Source of the DNA: Setomelanomma holmii
Lineage: Eukaryota > Ascomycota > Dothideomycetes > Pleosporales > Phaeosphaeriaceae
Assembly (NCBI GenBank): GCA_010015745.1
Contig: ML978213.1
Location: 62,001 to 126,000 of the forward strand
DNA length: 64,000 nt
Direction of reading: 5' to 3'
Each line of letters starts with the position of its first letter. The first letter of the stretch is position 1. The notes under the pieces were generated by a model. The model had not been told where the DNA came from and ran no database searches. It saw nothing but the letters and a program-made list of their open reading frames with translations. The position numbers and the translations under genes were made by a program. Shown one piece after another: positions 11,020 through 23,682 of this stretch.

Positions 11020-12662
11020 CTATATTTCGACTGTCTTGAGCTCCGAGGCTTCTGCAATAGGGCTCTTGACTGCCGGAGCCTTGGTCTTGTCGTCTTTGGT
11101 GGACTTGTTCTCTTTGTCGCTGCTCAGACTGGCCCTCGCAGGCGGAAAATCATCGCTCGGCCTGGGTGTGTCGACTGAGATCAACTTGTCGACGTTGGCA
11201 TTGGCTCTGGAATCGAGGTCGGTGTGCACGCGAATGGGTTGAGGAGTCTCCTCAGCGACTCTAGCCAACGGGCTGGACAGCTTGCCTCGCGGGCTGATGC
11301 CCTTGGATTTTTTCGATAGACGAACGGGGCTGCGACCTCGGTCTTCGGGTCCAACGACTGGCGAGTGGTACGGGCTACTAGCCGTGCTGCTGGGGACTAC
11401 GCTGCCGGGAGCATTGGGGTTGACTCGAAGGCCGCTGTTCGGTCGACGCCTGGCAGGTGGCCGTCGGCCGTGTTTCTGATCGCATCGCCAGCGGAGCACC
11501 TCGAGATATGGCGGCTCAATGTTCTGGCGCTTGAATGCAAGCAGCTTGAGCTCGCCGCTGTCCTCATCAATGTGCACGTTCTCTGAGCCCATGTCGTCCG
11601 CTACCATAGCCAGGAGAGCTCCCCAAGACCGTGCGACAACGTATTTGCAGTCGTAGTCGCGACCAAAGATAATGATCTGTCCCCAGGTGCCGTTTGGACC
11701 CGGGGCAAGGTCGGTTGCGAGGTAGTTGCCTCCCCAGTCGCGAGCGAGCGGGATCCAGGCAGGGTGAGCATAAGCCTTTTGGACAGCATTAGGCGGCTGC
11801 GAATCCTGCTTGGCGAGGAGGTCTTGTCGCCAGAGTGGGTTGGTGTTGGACTGAACTTGTGCAATTGGAGGCATTGTCGATGAGCCAGCGAAGGCCTTGA
11901 CGGGTATCTGAGGAGTGCGATAATCGGGCTTTGTGGTGAGGTACTCTTCGGCGACCTTGCGCCAGTTCTTCCACTCCATGACGATTTCTTCGCAGTCGAG
12001 CAACATGAGTCCGAAAATGACGCCGGTCGGAAGACCACCGCGTTCTTGTCCATCGTGGATCTGCAGCGACTCGCGAATGTCCATGGGCAATGTGGCATCG
12101 AGTTCGTGTTCCAGCTCATTCACGTCATTTGCTGTGGCACCTTCGCAGATGTTGTCGAACAGCTCCTCGTAGCGGTCCTCGACCCAGCGGTCAACGCGCT
12201 TCCAGGAATGCGACACGGGCGGTGGCGGGGGCAGGCCGTCATTGAAGTTCTGCATCTGGATGCCGCTGTTGGCGGTCTTGTCGAAGGTGTCCGAGTCGGC
12301 CGTGGCCTGGCGGCTCAGCGACCCGCGCATGCCAGGCGAGTAGGGCGAGTTCGGCGAAAGGGGGCCCTTGGGCGAGCCGATGAAGCCATTGCTGGTCGCC
12401 AGCTCGTCGTGAGTGTACGGCGAGGAGAGGTCAGTGCGGGACTCGACGCCGCTGGTCGCAATCGAGGTCAGGGTGGAATGGCGGCTCTGCGGGAGGGGGA
12501 TGTGCCGGCCGGTGCGGTAGGGCGAGTCGTGGGAGGCGTGGCGGTCGTACGAGGTCATTGTGTGCCAGAAGTCCTTGAAGGACGCTGCGATTCTGTCTCG
12601 CCGTTAGCACTGGTGGCCGCAGAGACAGCCGTCTGCGGGCGCGGGTCTTACTGTTGAGCCAT
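11020..12662 (-). CDS. Knr4/Smi1-like cell-wall regulator
   Basis: Two exons, 12662-12652 (11 bases) and 12592-11020, with a 59-base intron, give 527 residues. The tiny first exon supplies MAQ and restores the family start (M-A-Q-x-FK-x-W-H-x-TSYDRHAS). A disordered Ser/Pro-rich N-terminus (about 16-125) precedes the SMI1/KNR4 domain (about 130-385). That domain has ELDATLPMDIRESLQIHDGQ, GVIFGLMLLDCEEIVMEWKNW, WIPLARDWGGNYLATDLAPG and WGQIIIFGRDYDCKYVVA. The C-terminal 140 residues are disordered, basic then acidic. In yeast Knr4/Smi1 co-ordinates glucan/chitin synthesis with the Slt2 cell-wall integrity pathway. The family assignment is firm; the pathway role is by homology. Confidence 0.93.
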
Positions 12663-14302
12663 GGTGTGGGCCGTGAGGGAGGGAGCGACTCAGCGAGGGA
12701 TTACGCTCCGCCCGGGTGCTGTTTGTGTCTCGCGGGGTGTGATTGTCGTGTAGTGAGTGACGCAGTGTGCGAGAGGGAGAGCGGTGAGGTGGTGCTCTGG
12801 ATTGAGGCAGATTGATGTGCCTGTGGAAAGGGATAGGAAGAAAGCCGGGAACACGGACCAGGGTCGAAGAGAGACCCCTGTAGCGAGTGACGACGATTTC
12901 GCAACACCAATTATTCGACCGCTAAACGCACTGTCACCTACGGTCGAGTTTGCGCAGACGTGGGCGTGAGGTGCAGTGAGTGTGGTGTGATGGGTGTTGG
13001 AACGAGTGTTTGTTGTGCTGCAGCGCTTCTCTTAGCTTGCAGGCCGCGAATCCAGGGCAACACAGCTTCCTTCCCAGTCTGCCCTCAATCTGGGAGTCGA
13101 CTGTACGCGCGAACAGCCATTTTATTAATAAAACCATGTCCATCTGCAATCGCCTCCTGGCACTGCAATCTCTCCTATTCGAGCAGCCAACACCACGCCC
13201 CGGCCAGCACTTCACCCGGAGGCAATCTTGAGTTGAATTTGCTAGTGGCCAATTCACCGCTCGCTGCCAGATCTGCTCTGCATCCTGTCTGCATCCAAAG
13301 AAGCGTGTTTCAGAAGTGGTGCTCGGGGCCCACCCTATCAAACGACACAATTTGCGGCCTGCTGCAGAAGGAGGCGCCGAACTTCAAGCCTCGACGCCAC
13401 CCCGAGACCGTTGGAGCACGTAATTCGACCGCTTGACGTCCCTGCTGTGTGCTGTACGTCAGGAGCAGGACCGCAACGCTTTGAGTGGCCTGAACAGAGG
13501 GCCTCGTTCGTGTGCAAGGCTGCTGAACTTCTGAAGACGCGGGGGTCATGTTTCATTCAGACCTGAGGGCGACGACGTCCCGCACGTGTCACCAAGTGAA
13601 GCAATGCGCCACGTCGGATGCGATGGGAAGTGATTTACTTGCTGCATACATCCGAGCACCCTTTGCAAGCGTCACTCGAACGTACGATAAGCACCAGACG
13701 CTGATCGCATCACCTTCCGGGCGTGTCAAGATGCATTGTGGTAGGATTTGCGCCTCCCGTTGTGGCTAAGTTTTCCAATTCCTTGCTGCTTGCTGGGTTT
13801 GCCTCTGTATTTGTTGGTCTTCGATAGCTACCCCACTAAGCGACGACCTCTCACAGTCAAGCTCATGAAACACTGCCTTACACGCCATAGAACACAGCAT
13901 ACGCATACCCGACCGGGCTCCTGCAGCTTCGGATGTGGGGGGCGAGGCTGCCTGTATTTTTAGTTGTTGTTCATATCAGTTGCCACCGTGACGTCCTGAG
14001 GCTCTAACCGAGGTGACCATACCGGGCGCAGTCATTCGGCTCTTCGAATGCCATCGCGACCATGGACATCTTGAAATGCCGTCTATCTTGATACGAAGAT
14101 GTGCGGCGCTAGTGTCTTACCCCAGATTCAGATCACGGTAGCACGTGGGTCAATACGAGGTGATGCGCTGCAAACTGGTGAGTAAGCGCCTCGCACCGCG
14201 TCTCTCTCCGGTCTCATTGTGGATGTCATGCAGACAGTTGTTGTGGCGGTCGGTCTGGAGGTAGACTCAATGTCGGAGCGCTCTGTTCAATTGTTGGACT
14301 TT
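12663..14302. other. Long intergenic region upstream of the Knr4-like gene
   Basis: About 1.6 kb between the Knr4-like start and the DUF7580 stop. Several frames of 60-160 codons overlap one another on both strands with no family signal, so none is called. A CREB/ATF-like GTGACGTCC lies near 13988. Likely a long promoter and 5' leader. Confidence 0.4.
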
Positions 14303-16223
14303 TCAAGTCGTCGTTGTGCCTAGGAACTGGTGCAGTTCTTCCTGCAGTGGCAATACGATACCCTCGACAGCCGCCTGCAGAAAGTCTGAGTCCTGCAGGC
14401 TCGCACCAGGATCGCTGAAGCATCGGAGGCAGTGCCGCACAGCGCTCAAAAAAGCAGCCGAGAGATCTTCTTGCGCGTCTTCGGCCCAAGTGTGAGCCAT
14501 TGAGCATTGCATCCATACATTGGAATGTAGTGACGGGTCGACAGCACCAAGCTCATCCTCCTGGTACCTCTCTACAGTCGTGCCAAAATAGAGCTCAAGA
14601 AGTGCAATTGCCAATGCCAGTAGTACTGTGTTCTTGTTGTAGAAACTGCGAGCTTTCTGGCCGTTGGGCAGCCCTTTCGTCACTTCGAGAATCGTAGGCG
14701 CCACATGTGGGCGATCGATATCGACAGGTCGTGCAGACGTCGTTGTGCGGTGGAAAAGTATATCTTTTGCAGCCCATTGATCAGTAAGCCAAGGAGTCGA
14801 GTTCAGGTAGAGCACACTCGAAGCAAGTGTCAGAGCAAGGCTGTAGCGCTCCTTTTTGCTCAATTTCGAACGTCGCCCGTTCACGACAGGTGGTCGGTCG
14901 AGAAGCTCTTCCAAAGTCAAAATCTCCGCAGACGGTTCGTGATTATCGTCAGATACGATTGAGTACGCTCCAAGAAGCCTACTTTTGCTGTCGAGAGAAA
15001 AGCCGAGCCGCGATGCATGCATTTGCTTGATCGATGCGCACAGATCCTTGATCTCTTTGAGAGAAGCTGATGAGGTTGAAAGAGACAAATCTGCTGCGGG
15101 ATCCGTTGCAGAGTATGGTGGTGGTGAGCTAAAGCTGACGCTCTTGCTCATTCTGGTACTGTCAGTAAGTCGTCGTCTGCGTACCAATCGCAGACTCGGG
15201 ACCTATTCGCATGCTTACCTTGGTTTGGGGGAAGAGACTCGGGTCAGGCTCAAGTCATCTTCCTCAACATGGACCTCTGCGGTCTGCCATGTCCAGGCTC
15301 CCTTTTCAGGTGTCGACGTGGTTGTGAATGATACGGTGAAACTCGTCTTCGATGACATCTTCTTCATACCGGTAGCGAAGACATTGCTGCGCGGCTCAAG
15401 CTGGAGACTCGTCCTATGCGACGATTTGCATGAGCACGACCATAAAAGGGATCCATGTAGACTTTTGGCGTAACCCTGCAGGCGTTGCAGGCGAGATGCG
15501 AAGGCAGGCTTCACCGACTTGCGATACGTCTCAATCTTCTCGCTCTTCTCAGTAAAGCGCTCAAGCTCCTTGTTGCAGTCGTCCAGCTCTTCTAAGAGAG
15601 CCTTGATACCTTTCTTGTTCATGCCAAAACGGATGCGCTTTCCGAGCTCAAACTTGTCATTTCCCTTCTTGGGATTTGCAGCAAGAATTGCTTCGAGATC
15701 GTTGCGCGAGAGCTGTAGAAATAGTCAGCGCCATGCAAGGGCACATACCAAGCTTTCAACGCTGCTGCTGCCATACCTCGGTTGCGCGGTCGAGATCGAG
15801 CTTGCTCGCGATCTTCTTTGTTATCCTCTCAATGTCTGCAATGGTGCCTTGGTAGGCCTGGTAAGACTCCTGCAGCCTCTCCTCCAGCTTCTCAGCCATG
15901 ACTCTGCCCTTCCATAGCTGCGCTGAGCCTGGGTTCGACATCATTTCGGCCAGCTCGACATCGGACGTAATGGGCTCGAATAGGATGCGGATGGTCTGCG
16001 CATAGTGGACGTGCTGGTTTCGCAGCTTCCGGATGAACTGAGGCAGCTCGCGCTCCCATCGTACGAAGCTCTTGATCGGGTCAAGGCCCTCATTGTAGCT
16101 TTCGATGCCTGGATTGCATGTGTTAGCATGGTGTTGCAGTCCTGGCTCTTCGCACGGAGACGAACCTTGAATAATCAGTGGTAGACATCCTAACACTAAC
16201 CCGGCAGCTTCCACGCCGCTCAT
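14303..16223 (-). CDS. DUF7580-family fungal protein
   Basis: Four exons: 16223-16166, 16108-15777, 15712-15219 and 15152-14303, giving 577 residues. The N-terminus MSGVEAAGLVLGCLPLIIQG and the helical block after it (YNEGLDPIKSFVRWERELPQ, ILFEPIT) are the hallmark of DUF7580 proteins. The C-terminal half carries the conserved LSKKERYSLALTLASSVLYL, PWLTDQW and the region around NKNTVLLALAIALLELYFG. Intron 1 uses a GTTCGT donor. The last acceptor is ambiguous between two in-frame AGs (TACAG/TACCAG spacing of 9 bases). The function of this family is not established, though its plan resembles helical signalling modules found beside fungal NLR and prion-like proteins. Transcribed divergently from the giant macro-domain gene across 412 bases. 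Confidence 0.82.
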
Positions 16224-16635
16224 AGTGAAGATCTGGTTGTGGTACCATAGGCACGCGATATACTGGAAGCTGCGACATGGTCAGTGTGTGGTGGAGGAAG
16301 GAATGAGGGGGGGAGTCTTGACGCACCAAGATTTGAAGCCTCACGCATTCGCTACGCCCTCTGCAGAACGTCTGTAGGCGGATGGCAGCCTCGAGTGTTC
16401 GAAGACCACTCTCGCATGATTTGAGAGGGCAATAGACAGCGTCGCCCATCAGCCACCCTGCGCGATCATGCCTGCCGGCTTCGCCTCGATGCGCGCCTAA
16501 AAGCAGGCTAGCCCGGTGGCCTCAGACACCGCATGCTGATGCAGTCTCAACTCCACATTGCGCCCATCAATAGGCTCCAAGATTGGATATCTCGGCCTGT
16601 CTACCTCCGCAGTCCCAATATGTGGGATCAACATC
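16224..16635. promoter_or_regulatory. Bidirectional promoter region between DUF7580 and macro-domain genes
   Basis: 412 bases between divergent ATGs. No gene is seen in it. The plus-strand frame is open from 16558 but has no ATG before 16636. Confidence 0.5.
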
Positions 16636-19600
16636 ATGTCTTCGATACGACTTGCGACGGCGTCAAACGTGCGGGCATTGCAGAGCTTGTCAAATGCCCT
16701 GGTCACGAGCGAAGGCAAATGGGCGGACTCCATAGACCACGAAGGACTCGAAGATGAAATCGGCAGATTCCGGGTCTGGTCCGGAAATCTTGGTGCACTG
16801 CAGAAGGGCCACAGCTCGCTCGACTATCGGTTGCGAGACTCGCCCCTGCTTTCCACTAATGCCCTCAAGTTTTTGAAAGAGCTGGAGGACAACCTCATTG
16901 AAGCAGTCTCTGTGGCTACTGAAGCCCGGTTGCCCTATGAGCTGCAGCAGAAACCCGAGTCGGCTACCGAAGAGGAAGATGATGATGATGGGTTCTTCGA
17001 CGACGATGATGAGGACGACGAGGATGGCGGCAGTCGCACTGAGTTGAGCATGCGCTTCGCCGAGATTGTGGACATCATCGACAACCTTTACAAGCTAAGC
17101 GTTCGCATCAGAACACCGACCATTCGATCAAGATCACTCAAGGCTGCGACATACAAGCCGAAAGACCCCGACACGGGTGTCGATCTCCTCAGCACCTATG
17201 CAGGTTACGATGTGCAGCACATCCAGGAGTTACTTTCGCATCTACGCCGCCCGTATCAGGAGAGTACTGAGAACGGCGAATACGACTACCTAATCACCCG
17301 GTTGAGCGCTGCTGTAACTCTGCGCAGGCGGCAATTCAAGTATTGGAAAAGACATCGAGACAAGCTCGGTATCTCGACGGTGCCTGAAGATCTGCTGTCG
17401 CAGCCTATTCCCGACCGACCTAGTGCTCCTCAGCGTAACGACACACTCGAGGCGCGTCCTGGCACTCCGATCATTGTCACCACGAAAGACGCTCCTAGCC
17501 AGCGGACCGGCAAGACTATGCTGTCGGGTACGGAGGCTACTCAACATCATCAGTCTTTGGACGAGATTATCGACTCAAAGTCTGTGACGAGCTACGCAGT
17601 CACAGTCAAAGATCTGCACGGCAGAGGAGTTCAGTTACCACCGCCACCTCGCGCTGCTGACGGTGAGAAGGACTTTGAGTGCCCATACTGTTACATCATC
17701 TGTCCTGCGAGGTATGGCCGAGGAAGAGCTTGGAGAACGCATCTTCTACAAGACTTACAGCCATATGTGTGCACGTACCCAGATTGCGATAGTGCAGAAC
17801 AGCTGTTTCGATCACGCCGCGAGTGGGCAGAACACGAAGCGAGCCATCGCAAAGCCTGGAGATGTCCAGAGCATCCATCTGCCGTCTTCAAAAGTAGCAA
17901 TGGCTTGGAAGACCACTTCCGGCGCGAACATTCGGACAACTTTTCGGATGCTCAGCTGCCATCAATCGTCAAAGTAGGCGAGACCACTACGGTAGATGTC
18001 CGCAGCATATGTCCTATATGCTTTGCGCCTGCAGACCATGATGGGCTCGGCGACTTTCACAATCACATTGCCAATCACCTCGAACGAGTCGCTACATTCG
18101 CATTACCGAACGGAACAGAGGATGAAATAGACGGCGCAAGCAGTGCGGCAAGCCGAGGTCGCTCGGACAGCGGCAGCTCTCGAAACATCAGTGATCTTTC
18201 CTTACCTAGCGATGTCACTGACGAGCTAGCTGAGGTCAAGACGGCACCAGAGATTGAAGGTGATCGGATCAGCATTGACCGGGACGAGCTCGACAGTAGT
18301 AATCGTCTAGCTCAGCAGACCGAAGGAAGGCGGGCAATACTATCTGCTGAGAGCCTCCATCAGCTCCCGGACTCCACTAAGAATCGACTAGACACTCTGC
18401 TCGCCGGTCATCAGCAGGACCAAAATCCTACAGTCACACTACAAGCAGATGACGCCAGCAGCGTTTCTACAGCTTCAATTGATTATCCTATCCAGGAAAG
18501 ATCCGATCAGAACAAGGAGGCAGTACTAAACCTTTACGACATTCCAACACTTCGCTCGCTGTATAGATCGCGAAGGCTTCTGCAGCGCGACCAGAGCTTC
18601 GCGCCCAACGACTCGTACAACCAACTTGTATCCTTCTGCCACCGCAATGTGACCAAACTCAAGGTAGACGCGATCGTTAACAGCGCGAACAAACGCATCA
18701 AACTTACGAGCGGAACGACCCTGAATAATACTATCCTTCGAGCAGCGGGACCTGCTCTTGCGGAAGAGGCAAGGGCCAAGGACAAACCTAGTGCCAACCA
18801 AGCCATTCTTACCCGTGGCTACAACCTTCCCAGCACGCATGTTATACATGTCTCGAGACCGGGCTACTCGATGTACAGAAACTACAAGAGCACCCAAGGC
18901 ACCAAGCAATTCAATCAGCTGATCGACTGTTATCGAAGTGCGTTCAAGGTTGCTACAGAATATGGAATCAAGACTATAGCCTTTCCATGTATAGGTACTG
19001 GAGGTGTTGGCTGTACGTGATTGGCCCATCGACATTGCGTAGGAAAACCTCGCTGACTGAAAGTCTAGTTCCTCCGCGAGTAGCGGCGCGGATCGCACTC
19101 CAAGAAGTGCGCGAATACTTAGACGCGCACCCGGAACATGGCTTTGAGCGTATTGTCTTTTGCGTCAACACTATAATCGACGAGCAAGCGTATGTAGACT
19201 TCTTCCCTGTCTACTTTCCGCCGACACATGGAGATCTTGACATAGCCAGGAGCTCGGTATGGACAGAAGATCGTGCTGCATTGGCGCTACAGGTCTTGGA
19301 CACCCGAGGCGTTGTTCAACAGGTCTTTGCTGGGCTCAATACGGGACTCGGTAGTTCCGTTCCTCACTTTCCCAAGTCCATTCTCACTGATCTCTCTGGT
19401 ATCGACTCTAGCCTTTCATCCATTCGAAGGTATCTTGTCTGGTCACAAGAACTGAAGACGAGTTTGCGAGACCTCAGGCTAGCATGTTCAGTGATGCAGT
19501 TGTTTTGCGGAAGTGTCACGGAGATTGTCGAACTCGCCAAAGATCATGCCAGCCTGGGCCAGCGCAGTGACAAGTCGATTTGGGATGACTTTGTTTCCGA

Positions 19601-22600
19601 TATGCACCGTAGACACGGTGCGTATCCGCATAATTTTCTCAAAGCTTGTCGCGATTTTTTCGTATGGCTAGATCAGATCATCACGGTGGAGTACATTGAA
19701 TTGGACGATATTGCCGACATTCGCCAGAGCCTCGAGCGTTACAAGGTCAAGGTGCGCAGCGGGCATGACGGTGCGGGTACTCAGGACCACCTAAACGAAG
19801 TCCTCTACACCCGTGAGTTTCAGCGCGAAACTGTTGCACACACACGAGACACTGTCAGGCTGCACCAGATACAATCTGTCCAGCAACTATACAAGCTAGG
19901 CGAGTTAGAGGAGAAGCCTACTCTTGCTCACCCTTCAGCAATCTTCAACAATGCTGTCTGTCTGGCACGAGAGGACATTACAAGACTGGAAGTTGACATG
20001 ATGGTTTCCTCAACAGACATGACTTTCGCGGGCATGGGCACTCTAGACCGAAAGGTCTTCCTCAAAGGAGGATTTGAGCTGCGTGAAGCTGTGGCGGCAT
20101 TTGGCCGGTGTAAAGAGGGAGACGTGAAAGTCACCGAGGGCTACCTTCTGCCTGCAAAGCATGTGCTGCATGTCATACCGCCCGAGCAACTTCGCAAGGA
20201 CACGAAGAATGTCTTACGAAATATCTATCGCGAGATCATAAACACCGCAGTGGCAATGCGAGCAACTTCGATCGCCATACCGAGTTTGGGTGAGTGCTAT
20301 AAGCTCCACTGTATTCTTTCATACAGAGACCGGGCGATGTTTCGCCCTCGCGTGCTTTGCTAATTGCTCGCAGGTACGGGTATGTTGAACTACCCGAGAC
20401 GCGACAGCGCCTCAATGGCAATCGAAGAAGTCAAGCGCTTTCTTGAGACTGCGGACCCCAACAGCTTGATCGGAAAAATCATCTTCGTCGTGTACTCTTC
20501 TAGTGATGAGTTCATATACAAGAGCTTGCTCCCCGTCTACTTCCCTCCCATAGACCTAAGCTCTAATCGAGCCTTGTCAGCATCAGTACAACAGGCAGCG
20601 TCCAGTGCCGCTTCCGACTCAAAAGAAACACCCAAGCGGACCTTGTTTGGATCAATCGGCGAGGCTGTCCGATCTGTGCGTTTTGGCAAGACGCCAGAGC
20701 CTTCACGGTCAATCAGTTCTTATGAGGAGCATGCTCTTATAGGCTTTGAGTCACACGCAAAGAACTGTGAGACATGCAAGGATATCCGCACACTCTATGT
20801 CGAAGGACGAGACTTATGCGACAAAGGCTACCCACTTGCTCAGATTGTTCTTTGGCACATGAACATGCAACTCGACCACTACGTCTATCGAAAACCCGAC
20901 TCAAACGGCATCAGCTTCCGACTCGATTTCCCGACTGAGTTGTTTCCACTTTCGGCGAGCCTTTTGGAGATCGTCGAAAAGAGCTATCGTGATGCCAATC
21001 GCAGCCAGCCTTTTGTCAGCCCAAATCGACCACAAGGTACCGTCTCTGTTAGCCAAGTAGCAGGAGATGTGGTACCACCAGGTGTGATTGTCCACAATAC
21101 CGAAGTCGAGGTACCATTGACCTCCGACCTAGAATCAACTCGAGCACATGTTCTTGAGTGGTCCGAACAAGAGAACGAATGGAAGCTTATGAACTTGGAC
21201 GAAATCCACATTCGTGTACACCCTAACAGAGTCGAAGTCTGGGACGAAACCCAAGGTATACTGCTTTGGAATTTTCCGTTCAATGCAGAAATCAGCGTCA
21301 AAAGACACAAAACCACACCTGAAGTTGTAGTCTCAAAGATAGGCGACCTATCGCGTGGGGTACAGTCCGATATCTTGTTTCGCTGCCGAAGCGACGCTGA
21401 GTGTAGATTGCTGCGCAGCAGGCTTCAAGACGCAATTGGTCGCTTCAAACCACAGCTTACATTGGCAGTTCCAGAAGAGTCGCTAGTCGAGCAAGGACAA
21501 CCAAAACGAGACGCTTTAGGGGATGATCTTACACCCACTCAACGATGGAACAATATCCGCAATGAATTGGCCACCATGAAAAGAGCGAGCGGCGGGCTCT
21601 CTGACCTACAGCAAAAGATGGAGAGGCTAAGTACGGCGACTTCTACATTGAACCCTGACCCGCGCCAAAGGAAAGCTGCGTCTGACCGCTACGACGCTTC
21701 CCGAAGTCCACTGGGGACACGGATTCTGTTGTGTCTCACGGCTGATCTCAAGTCAAGACCTGGCTCGTACATCGGGCTACATACCGACAAGATAGTGTCC
21801 GCGGTTCGTGCTACGCCAGAAGAGGTGCAGGCGGCTTTGAAAGAGTTAGTGCACGATCGAGAGATCCACAACACTATCGACGATAACACCTGGGTGGCGT
21901 CGCATGAGCCGGAATACCTCCCCGTGTTATTGGACGACTTTCTCACTCAAAAGTCAAGAGAGGTTGATCAAAGCAACGTTTCCTCTGGAAGGCCTCGGCA
22001 CGCACAGGTGGCCGATGAAGCAGAGCATGAAGGATCCGGCATCCCTGTGAGAGGCTCCGCTGAGCAATACCCATTACTCTTAGAGAGCGAGCAATACCCG
22101 CCACCGCAACATTTCGCGCCGAGTGAAGGTATCGTGGAGAAGGTACACGCGCACCTTGTGGCAAAAAGTGGTACGATGTTGAATGGAGCGCTACACGTTG
22201 ACGACATCGCTGTCGAGATTGGCGCGAGCCCAAGTGAAGTAAGGCAAGCGCTGGAAACCTTGGAAAGGCAAGGCAAGGCTCATGTGCCTGCTATCGACCT
22301 TGACAATTGGTGGATTGCGACGGCGGCGAAAGAGGCTGAGCAATCGGTTCAAGCCGATCCTGATTCGACACAAGATAACGCTGACGATGACATCTTCGAC
22401 CCTAGCCTCTTCTCGACAGAATTAGGAAAAGACAAGCGAGAAAGGAATGAGCGCCAAGCAGAAGCACATTGGGTCGGGACGGACAAGAAGATGATGCTCT
22501 CCATGGCCCTGCAGAAGGAGACCACGGCAGTACAACTCGACAATGCACAAGACTTTGAGGGCGCCGTTAAGGCGTACGAGAATGCATGCGAGCTGCTCCA

Positions 22601-23682
22601 GCAGGTCATACTTCACATCACGCAGGTGGAGGAGAAGAGCAAGCTGGCTGCCATTGTAAGTTACCGGAGGTTTAGCTGCCAAAATTAGCCACGCACTCCC
22701 TGATCTAAGCTAATGTAAGCAGCAAACAACGTACACCAATCGTATAAAGGAGCTTTGCCAACTAGGATCTGGGAACTTGAACAACACAGAAAAGAATTTG
22801 CCATTGGGGCCCATGGGTGGAGAAACACTGGACGAGCTGCACGGACAGCAACTCATGCTTTTGGATGTCCCCGTTTTATTTGAGACAACAAAAACACAAG
22901 ACAGGCGGATGGACTATGACCGCGAAGCAGAAGCACTTGAAACCCCGACGACGGTGGTGCGAGATCCGCCCAGCTTCAAAGATACACCACCAAGCCCCAC
23001 GCTCGATGTCCTGTCCGAAGCCTTCGCCCTCAATCTCGACACCATGAATATTGATAACTTCTTCAGCTATTCGAAGCCCTTTGGCGCACGCTGGACTCGC
23101 ATTGACAAGCGTCTTGTTGATAGTCGGGTACTTCTAAAAGCAGAAGAGGAGTTCGACGAGACTGGAGATAGCTTAGTAGTGCATCGCGTCCTTCGGCGCG
23201 AAGAAATTCAACGTTGGGCCGAGCAGAGCGTGAGGATTCGACAACATTTGAGCGAGACGAAGGAAGCACGTGAACACAGGGCACGCAGCAGAACCAGAGA
23301 TGATCGCGAAAGTACCCAAAAGGTACATTTGGAAGAACGTGCGACTCTTGATAGAAGGATTGATCACCTATCTCGATTGCTCCTACATCTCAACGAGGAG
23401 GATCGGGATGATCAAGACCTTGCAGTTTCCTTGCAACACAACAGCTGGGCCCACGATAGCCAAACGCCGGAGCAGACAGAGATCAATATCCGACTTGAAA
23501 GGGACAAGCTCATGCAGAGACTTGGCGAGCTCAATAAGTTGATAGAGGAAAACAAGGGGAAGGGAAAGGAGAGAGAGCGAAGAGATCAGGAACAGGAGAG
23601 GCTGGATAGGGTTCTTGCCGGCGATATGAAAGAGGGCGAGTTGAGGCATTTTGGAGACTTGGATGATGAGCGGTATCTTTGA
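16636..23682 (+). CDS. Giant C2H2 / tandem macro domain / winged-helix / MIT protein
   Basis: Four exons, 16636-19012, 19069-20289, 20374-22655 and 22720-23682 (or 22723), give about 2280 residues. Domains in order: helical N-terminus typical of AcuF-like C2H2 proteins (1-100); acidic run (108-132); C2H2-like fingers (347-432 and 458-491, CPYCYIICP, YVCTYPDCDS, ICPICFAPADHDG); macro domain 1 (about 664-845, DAIVNSANK, AFPCIGTGGVGFPP); a helical linker; a degenerate macro domain 2 (about 1085-1258, IAIPSLGTGMLNYPRR); a PH-like segment (1444-1559); two winged helices like the RPA32 C-terminus (1644-1712 and 1781-1852, ending HNTIDDNTWVAS and LDNWWIA); a MIT domain (1900-1995); a DUF8035-like block (2059-2140); and a charged coiled coil to the end. 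Each exon spans domain borders, so the fusion is not a gene-model artefact. The start is the first ATG in frame, with A at -3. The role is unknown; sensing of ADP-ribosylated targets is inference. Confidence 0.85.

Noticed and set aside
12046..12657. Plus-strand frame of 203 codons
   Set aside because: Antisense shadow of the Knr4/Smi1-like gene.
21700..22335. Zalpha (Z-DNA-binding) domains
   Set aside because: The Trp in the wing fits, but the IDD motif and spacing fit the RPA32 C-terminal winged helix better; kept only as an alternative.
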